Below are positions 60,108 to 64,000 of a DNA stretch of 64,000 nt, in pieces. The DNA is from JAVSMW01 sp032027005. Lineage in GTDB: Bacteria; Bacillota; Thermincolia; Thermincolales; UBA2595. How positions within the stretch are numbered: the stretch's first letter is position 1; each line of letters opens with the position of its first letter. Below the pieces are notes generated by a model that was given only the letters and a program-made list of their open reading frames with translations, was not told the DNA's origin and did not search any database. The translations under genes and the position numbers were made by a program. The stretch lies in the NCBI GenBank assembly GCA_032027005.1, contig JAVSMW010000001.1, forward strand, positions 1 through 64,000, given 5' to 3'.

Positions 60108-60548
60108 CTATTTAGGAAGCGATATCATAGAGTCCCCTAAAACACTGATTCTGACTAAAGTAATTGGTGCCTCAGATTGGATCTGAACCATAACTTGCTG
60201 CCGGTTCCTGGTCTCCCCTCCTCCACTTGCTTCAGTGGAACTTTCCAAATCGCGGTCATTGCCCCAGAAAGCAGGTATACCAAATGGCTTGATTCCCCTT
60301 TTGGCAAACTCGTCAGTGTAATATTGAGCTACCTCTGGGATAGAGAGATTAGTTTCTACTGCAATTTCTATTCCCCTGTTCAGTTCGTCACTCCTGAATG
60401 TTTCAATCGCTAATATTTTTCCGCTTATTATTGGGACATCTTTTGGTACATCTGCTCGTGTGAGTTCCCCATTACTTAGAAAAAACAAGGTAGCTCCCAG
60501 GCCAATTATCAACAAGGTTAGAACCGATATTTTAAAGATTTTTCTCAA
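60108..60548 (-). CDS. Small exported or membrane-anchored protein of unknown function
   Basis: A 146-residue protein with an N-terminal membrane segment (VLTLLIIGLGATLFFLS) and an outer domain. The ESSTEASGGGETRNRQQVMVQIQ region looks like a linker into a beta-rich end. No family is recognised. The start is TTG 60548 with GGGAGATGGTGTA before it. It lies after the terminator of the complex I operon and has its own terminator, so it is monocistronic. Confidence 0.6.
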   Translation of the reverse strand: MRKIFKISVLTLLIIGLGATLFFLSNGELTRADVPKDVPIISGKILAIETFRSDELNRGIEIAVETNLSIPEVAQYYTDEFAKRGIKPFGIPAFWGNDRDLESSTEASGGGETRNRQQVMVQIQSEAPITLVRISVLGDSMISLPK

Positions 60549-60611
60549 TACACCATCTCCCTTTGTATTTCCGCCGTGAAGATTGCCACATATTTGGCGT
60601 TCTCATTAAAC

Positions 60612-60647
60612 AAAAAGAAGAAACCTGATCCAACAGGCTTCTTCTTC
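60612..60647 (-). terminator. Terminator of the nuo operon
   Basis: GAAGAA-A-CCTG pairs with CAGG-C-TTCTTC (one mismatch, 6-nt loop) about 25 bp after the nuoN stop, with TTTTTG following on the minus strand. Confidence 0.85.
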
Positions 60648-60669
60648 ATTATTTCGGATATGCTTTAAT

Positions 60670-62103
60670 TTACCTAAGCAATGAGTTGGCAGCCAGGTTA
60701 GCCAGAATTGACAGCGGCTGGGGCCAAACACCAAGGATTACGGTGATAACCATGGAAATTATCAAAGCTGCTTTGGCCCCGGCAGGTACCTCGATTGGTG
60801 AATCACTGGGCGGATCAGCCATAAACATCACTTTTACCACAGATAAATAGTAGTAAACAGATGCCATACTCATCAACAAGCCGATGATGACTAACCACAG
60901 GTAGCCTTGGTTAACGATTGATGAAAAGAGATAAAACTTACCTGCAAATCCTGCCAAGGGAGGAATCCCGGCCATCGACAGGAGGGATATGGTCAGGACC
61001 GAAGCCATCAGCGGAGAACGCTGAGCCAGACCTGCATAATCCTTAATTTCGTCACTGCCGGTATTGGCAGAGAAGTTCATGACTACAATAAAGGCACCCA
61101 TAGTGGCAAAAACATAGAGCATTCCATAGAAGGCTACACCTTTTACCCCTGCCGTATTTGCTGCCACAACCCCGGTCATAATATATCCGGCCTGGGCAAT
61201 ACTGGAGTAAGCAAGCATTCTTTTAATATTGGTCTGGGGAATAGCAACCAGGTTACCAATAATCATTGTTAATGCCGCTAAAGCTGCAAAGAGCAGTTTC
61301 CACTGAGTATCATAATCGGGGAAGGCAATGAAGAATACCCGAACCATAACTGCAAAAGCGGCGGCTTTAGAACCAACTGCCAGGAAGGCAGTTACCGGTG
61401 TGGGCGCACCTTCATAAACATCAGGGGACCACATTTGGAAAGGCACGGCAGAGATCTTAAAGCCAAACCCGGCGATTACGAAGACGAGGCCCACCAACAG
61501 GGCCGCTGGCATGCTGCCAAAGGTCTTTAGCTTGGCCGCTACCTCACCAATCATAGTGGTTCCGGTAATCCCATAAACCAGACTGAGACCGTACAGGAGA
61601 ACTGCAGAAGATAAAGCTCCAAGAATCAGGTATTTAACTCCTGCCTCAACAGATTTACTGTCATCTTTTCTGTATCCGGTGAGAATATAGAAGGTAATGG
61701 TCATAGTTTCAAGACCAAGATATAACGTGACAAAGTCACCGGCAGAAGCAAGAACCATCATCCCAAGGGTGGCAAACACCAGCATGACGAAGAACTCACC
61801 GTAATTGGAGCCAATTTTCTTCACATACATGGTTGCGGCTAAGGTTACCAGTACCGCTGAGGCCAGGAATAACTGCTTAAAGAAAACCGAAAAGTCGTCA
61901 ATCCAGTACATTCCATCAAAAATGCTGGTATTTACCCCATAGTACCCAAAGCTAAATATTAGAATACCGGCCAAGCCAATTGTGACAAGATACCCTAAGC
62001 CATAGCTCTGCTCCTTGGGAACAAGTAAACCGATTATCAAAACACCAAGGGCCAGAAGGATTGTTAAAATTTCAACTGAGAGCAAAGAGAAATTTACATC
62101 CAT
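60670..62103 (-). CDS. nuoN: NADH-quinone oxidoreductase subunit N
   Basis: A 477-residue NuoN, an antiporter-like membrane subunit of complex I with about 14 hydrophobic helices. Conserved blocks include GLETMTITFYILTGY, PFQMWSPDVYEGAPTPVTAFL and SLLSMAGIPPLAGFAGKF. It takes part in proton translocation driven by electron flow to quinone. ATG 62103 shares a base with the nuoM stop region. It is the last gene of the operon, as in the standard nuo order, and the terminator follows. Confidence 0.95.
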   Translation of the reverse strand: MDVNFSLLSVEILTILLALGVLIIGLLVPKEQSYGLGYLVTIGLAGILIFSFGYYGVNTSIFDGMYWIDDFSVFFKQLFLASAVLVTLAATMYVKKIGSNYGEFFVMLVFATLGMMVLASAGDFVTLYLGLETMTITFYILTGYRKDDSKSVEAGVKYLILGALSSAVLLYGLSLVYGITGTTMIGEVAAKLKTFGSMPAALLVGLVFVIAGFGFKISAVPFQMWSPDVYEGAPTPVTAFLAVGSKAAAFAVMVRVFFIAFPDYDTQWKLLFAALAALTMIIGNLVAIPQTNIKRMLAYSSIAQAGYIMTGVVAANTAGVKGVAFYGMLYVFATMGAFIVVMNFSANTGSDEIKDYAGLAQRSPLMASVLTISLLSMAGIPPLAGFAGKFYLFSSIVNQGYLWLVIIGLLMSMASVYYYLSVVKVMFMADPPSDSPIEVPAGAKAALIISMVITVILGVWPQPLSILANLAANSLLR

Positions 62104-63662
62104 TAGATTTTCCCTCCTATCTGACCGGCGGCTGCAGCCGAAACCTGGCTTAGTTTAGCAGCAATCGGCTCCATTCCTGAATTTACCATATCCATGAGCA
62201 AGGAGGGGAATAAACCGAAACCTACAATGAAAACAATCAATACTACTAATGGTATCATATATGAACCCCTGAGGTCTTCCACATGATCCCATTCTTCCTT
62301 GCGAGGTCCGAAGAGTACATTTGCTACCATTCTCAGGACATAGACCGCGCCCAGGACAACACCTGTCAGAGCAATAACTGCCAGAATCTGAATATAGGAA
62401 TCCTTGGTGCCAAATGCCCCCACAAAAGTGGTGAACTCCGGTACGAAGCTGACCAGGCCCGGCAGACCGGCAGAAGCCATGGCGGCAACCACAAATCCCA
62501 CGGCAGCGCGCGGCATTTGGTGAGCCAGACCACCGAGGTCAGGAATATACCTGCTCTTGGTCACAGCGTAAATGTATCCCACCATGGAGAAGAATAGGGC
62601 TGACATCACACCATGGGCGAACATATTGGAGACGGCTCCATTAAGACCGATCACGTTTAAGGAAGCGAAACCAATCAGGACAAAGCCCATATGACTGACT
62701 GACGAGTAACCGACAACATATTTCATATCTTTTTGGGCCAGACAAATCAGGGCGGCATATACAACGTTAGCTACGGCAAAAAGCGCGATATAAGGTGCCC
62801 AGAACTTTGCACCCAGCGGCATGATAAAAAAGCCAACCCGAATCAAACCGTAACCACCTATTTTTTTCAATACACCGGCGTGAATCATGGAGACTGCGGT
62901 AGGTGCTCCGGCGTATCCGTCCGGTGACCAGGAATGGAATGGAAACATAGAGAGCAGACAGGTAAAGCCAAAAGCCATCATCCCAAAAACTATAATTTGG
63001 AATTGTTCCGTGAAATTGACTGTGGCCAGTTTGGCAATATCAAAGGTCGGTGCCCCTAATGATTCAGCTGCACTCACATACATCCAGATCATAGCGGCCA
63101 AAAGGAAGGCGCTTCCGATCAGGAGGTAAATGGTCAGCTTCATACCGGCATATTCTTTGGTCACTGCCTTAGTCTTACTTCCGCTGCCCCAGATAATTAC
63201 CATGATGTAAATGGGGATGACCACGACTTCATAGAACAGGAAGAAGATGAAGAGATCGCGGGCCACGAAGGTTCCGATGACCCCTGCAATCAGGATCAGC
63301 AGGAGAATATAGAATTCTTTGGCCCGTTTCTCCACACTCCAGGACCTGGAGTAAACTGATGTAAAACCGATAATACTGGTTAACAGCAGCATTGGCAGAC
63401 TGAAACCGTCAACTCCGAGGGAATAGACAATACCGAGGTCCGTAACCCAGGGAATATCTTCAGTAAAGGCAAAACCGCCGGTAGTCAGATGGTTATTGTA
63501 ATAAATAACATAACATATGATTGTTAAGGCTAATGAGATGAAGGTAGTTATACCGGCAACAGCTTTGATGACTTGTGAGTTTTCTTTAGGGATGAATACA
63601 CTGATCAGTGCTCCGATAATTGGTGCTAACAAGATAACTGTTAATATGGGAAAACCATCCAT
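62103..63662 (-). CDS. nuoM: NADH-quinone oxidoreductase subunit M
   Basis: A 519-residue NuoM with about 14 membrane helices: MFPFHSWSPDGYAGAPTAVSM, DMKYVVGYSSVSHMGFVLIG and ASAGLPGLVSFVPEF. The Lys and Glu of the central proton path (FYEVVVIPIYIMV) are present. It belongs to the membrane arm of complex I. ATG 63662 overlaps the nuoL stop by 1 bp (TAATG) and AGGAGGTGTAAGGTA precedes it. It is directly followed by nuoN. Confidence 0.95.
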   Translation of the reverse strand: MDGFPILTVILLAPIIGALISVFIPKENSQVIKAVAGITTFISLALTIICYVIYYNNHLTTGGFAFTEDIPWVTDLGIVYSLGVDGFSLPMLLLTSIIGFTSVYSRSWSVEKRAKEFYILLLILIAGVIGTFVARDLFIFFLFYEVVVIPIYIMVIIWGSGSKTKAVTKEYAGMKLTIYLLIGSAFLLAAMIWMYVSAAESLGAPTFDIAKLATVNFTEQFQIIVFGMMAFGFTCLLSMFPFHSWSPDGYAGAPTAVSMIHAGVLKKIGGYGLIRVGFFIMPLGAKFWAPYIALFAVANVVYAALICLAQKDMKYVVGYSSVSHMGFVLIGFASLNVIGLNGAVSNMFAHGVMSALFFSMVGYIYAVTKSRYIPDLGGLAHQMPRAAVGFVVAAMASAGLPGLVSFVPEFTTFVGAFGTKDSYIQILAVIALTGVVLGAVYVLRMVANVLFGPRKEEWDHVEDLRGSYMIPLVVLIVFIVGFGLFPSLLMDMVNSGMEPIAAKLSQVSAAAAGQIGGKI

Positions 63663-64000
63663 TACCTTACACCTCCTAACAGACTCAGGTGAGCTGAGTT
63701 GGTATCGGTAAGTCCAAGGATCAGTACAAGAATAACGACTCCGGCAAACAGGACTAAAGCATAATGCTGCAATTTACCGGTTTGTACTCTCCTGAGCAGG
63801 CTTCCCATGACCTGAGCCAATTTTCCAATTCCGTCAACGATTCCGTCAACAATCTTAATATCGACCCACCAGAGAACCCGACCGAGACCGTCAATAATAT
63901 TATGGATAATCCACAGATAAATCTCATCAATATAAAACTTGTTAAAAGAAAGCTTATACAGTGGAGCGAACTTTTTAGCCAGGGCTTCATGAGAAACTTT
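63662..64000 (-). CDS. nuoL: NADH-quinone oxidoreductase subunit L, C-terminal fragment
   Basis: The frame from the right edge gives 112 residues ending at TAA (63662-63664). The protein fragment reads KLSFNKFYIDEIY and WWVDIKIVDGIVDGIGKL, typical of the NuoL C-terminal lateral helix region, and ends with a last membrane segment (ALVLFAGVVILVLILG). The gene continues beyond the window. The order nuoL-nuoM-nuoN with 1-bp overlaps supports it. An overlapping frame at 63754-63990 is a shadow. Confidence 0.92.
   Translation of the reverse strand, partial: KVSHEALAKKFAPLYKLSFNKFYIDEIYLWIIHNIIDGLGRVLWWVDIKIVDGIVDGIGKLAQVMGSLLRRVQTGKLQHYALVLFAGVVILVLILGLTDTNSAHLSLLGGVR

Noticed and set aside
63754..63990. 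Minus-strand 78-codon frame at the right edge
   Set aside because: It overlaps the frame that encodes a clear NuoL C-terminus and has no ribosome site; it is a shadow.
1..64000. CRISPR arrays, tRNA and rRNA genes, transposase genes, prophage
   Set aside because: I saw no regularly spaced repeats, no cloverleaf or rRNA signature and no transposase or phage protein in any frame.

Overview
The window looks like chromosome of an anaerobic, spore-forming, Gram-positive bacterium of the Peptococcaceae type (Desulfotomaculum/Pelotomaculum relatives). This placement is inferred from gene content: an alpha/beta small acid-soluble spore protein, FtsW/SpoVE, S-layer homology domains, complex I subunits, a probable selenoprotein, many GTG/TTG starts behind strong AGGAGG sites, and a large anaerobic aromatic-degradation cluster. 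There are two ambiguous bases (13545 and 41412). I see no tRNA, rRNA, CRISPR array, prophage or transposase gene.

0.2-2.1 kb: a DUF3343 protein and a PucR-family regulator that faces a long minus-strand cluster across a shared terminator. 2.1-25.1 kb, all minus strand, read from the 25.1 kb end: a three-subunit 4-hydroxybenzoyl-CoA reductase-type enzyme (small, Mo and FAD/4Fe-4S subunits), an aromatic acid-CoA ligase, a small membrane protein with a sodium:solute symporter, three UbiD-family (de)carboxylases interleaved with two near-identical substrate-binding lipoproteins and a 24-residue lipoprotein remnant, one ABC permease and ATPase, an MFS transporter, a CoxM-type FAD subunit, a fused 2Fe-2S/molybdopterin enzyme, 3-hydroxyacyl-CoA dehydrogenase and thiolase. 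Together they suggest uptake, CoA activation, reductive dehydroxylation or decarboxylation of (hydroxy)aromatic acids, and late beta-oxidation steps.

25.4-34.3 kb: mostly housekeeping and sporulation-related genes: MinC, a 45-residue protein, a spore protein, a DUF1858 protein whose CxxC motif reads CxxU through an in-frame TGA, a Nudix hydrolase, an N6-adenine methylase, FtsW/SpoVE, a TPR protein, DUF3786, a glycolipid glycosyltransferase, and a TauE-type exporter split into two half-size genes. 34.3-39.9 kb: a PAS-GGDEF-EAL protein, a DUF3298 protein, an RraA-like protein and an Fe-S protein.

39.9-53.6 kb: a minus-strand Tad/Flp-like pilus locus. It starts with a Ser/Thr kinase fused to a MinD-like domain, followed by CpaB, TadZ, TadA, TadB, TadC, a short pilin-like peptide and two pseudopilin-like proteins, and ends with an SLH protein and a 1448-residue PKD-repeat surface protein. 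A ~125 bp dispersed repeat lies inside this locus, and a second inverted copy lies at 56.9 kb.

53.9-64.0 kb: an operon of an AAA+/Fis regulator without a GAFTGA loop, spermidine synthase and a 36-residue Cys-rich protein; then YifB/ComM, YraN, a ferritin-like protein, a small exported protein, and the 3' end of the complex I operon (nuoL partial, nuoM, nuoN) with its terminator.

The observations I consider most worth following are the putative DUF1858 selenoprotein, the CoxS-type/DMSO-reductase-family fusion partnered with a CoxM-type flavoprotein, and the kinase-TadZ-headed Tad-like locus.
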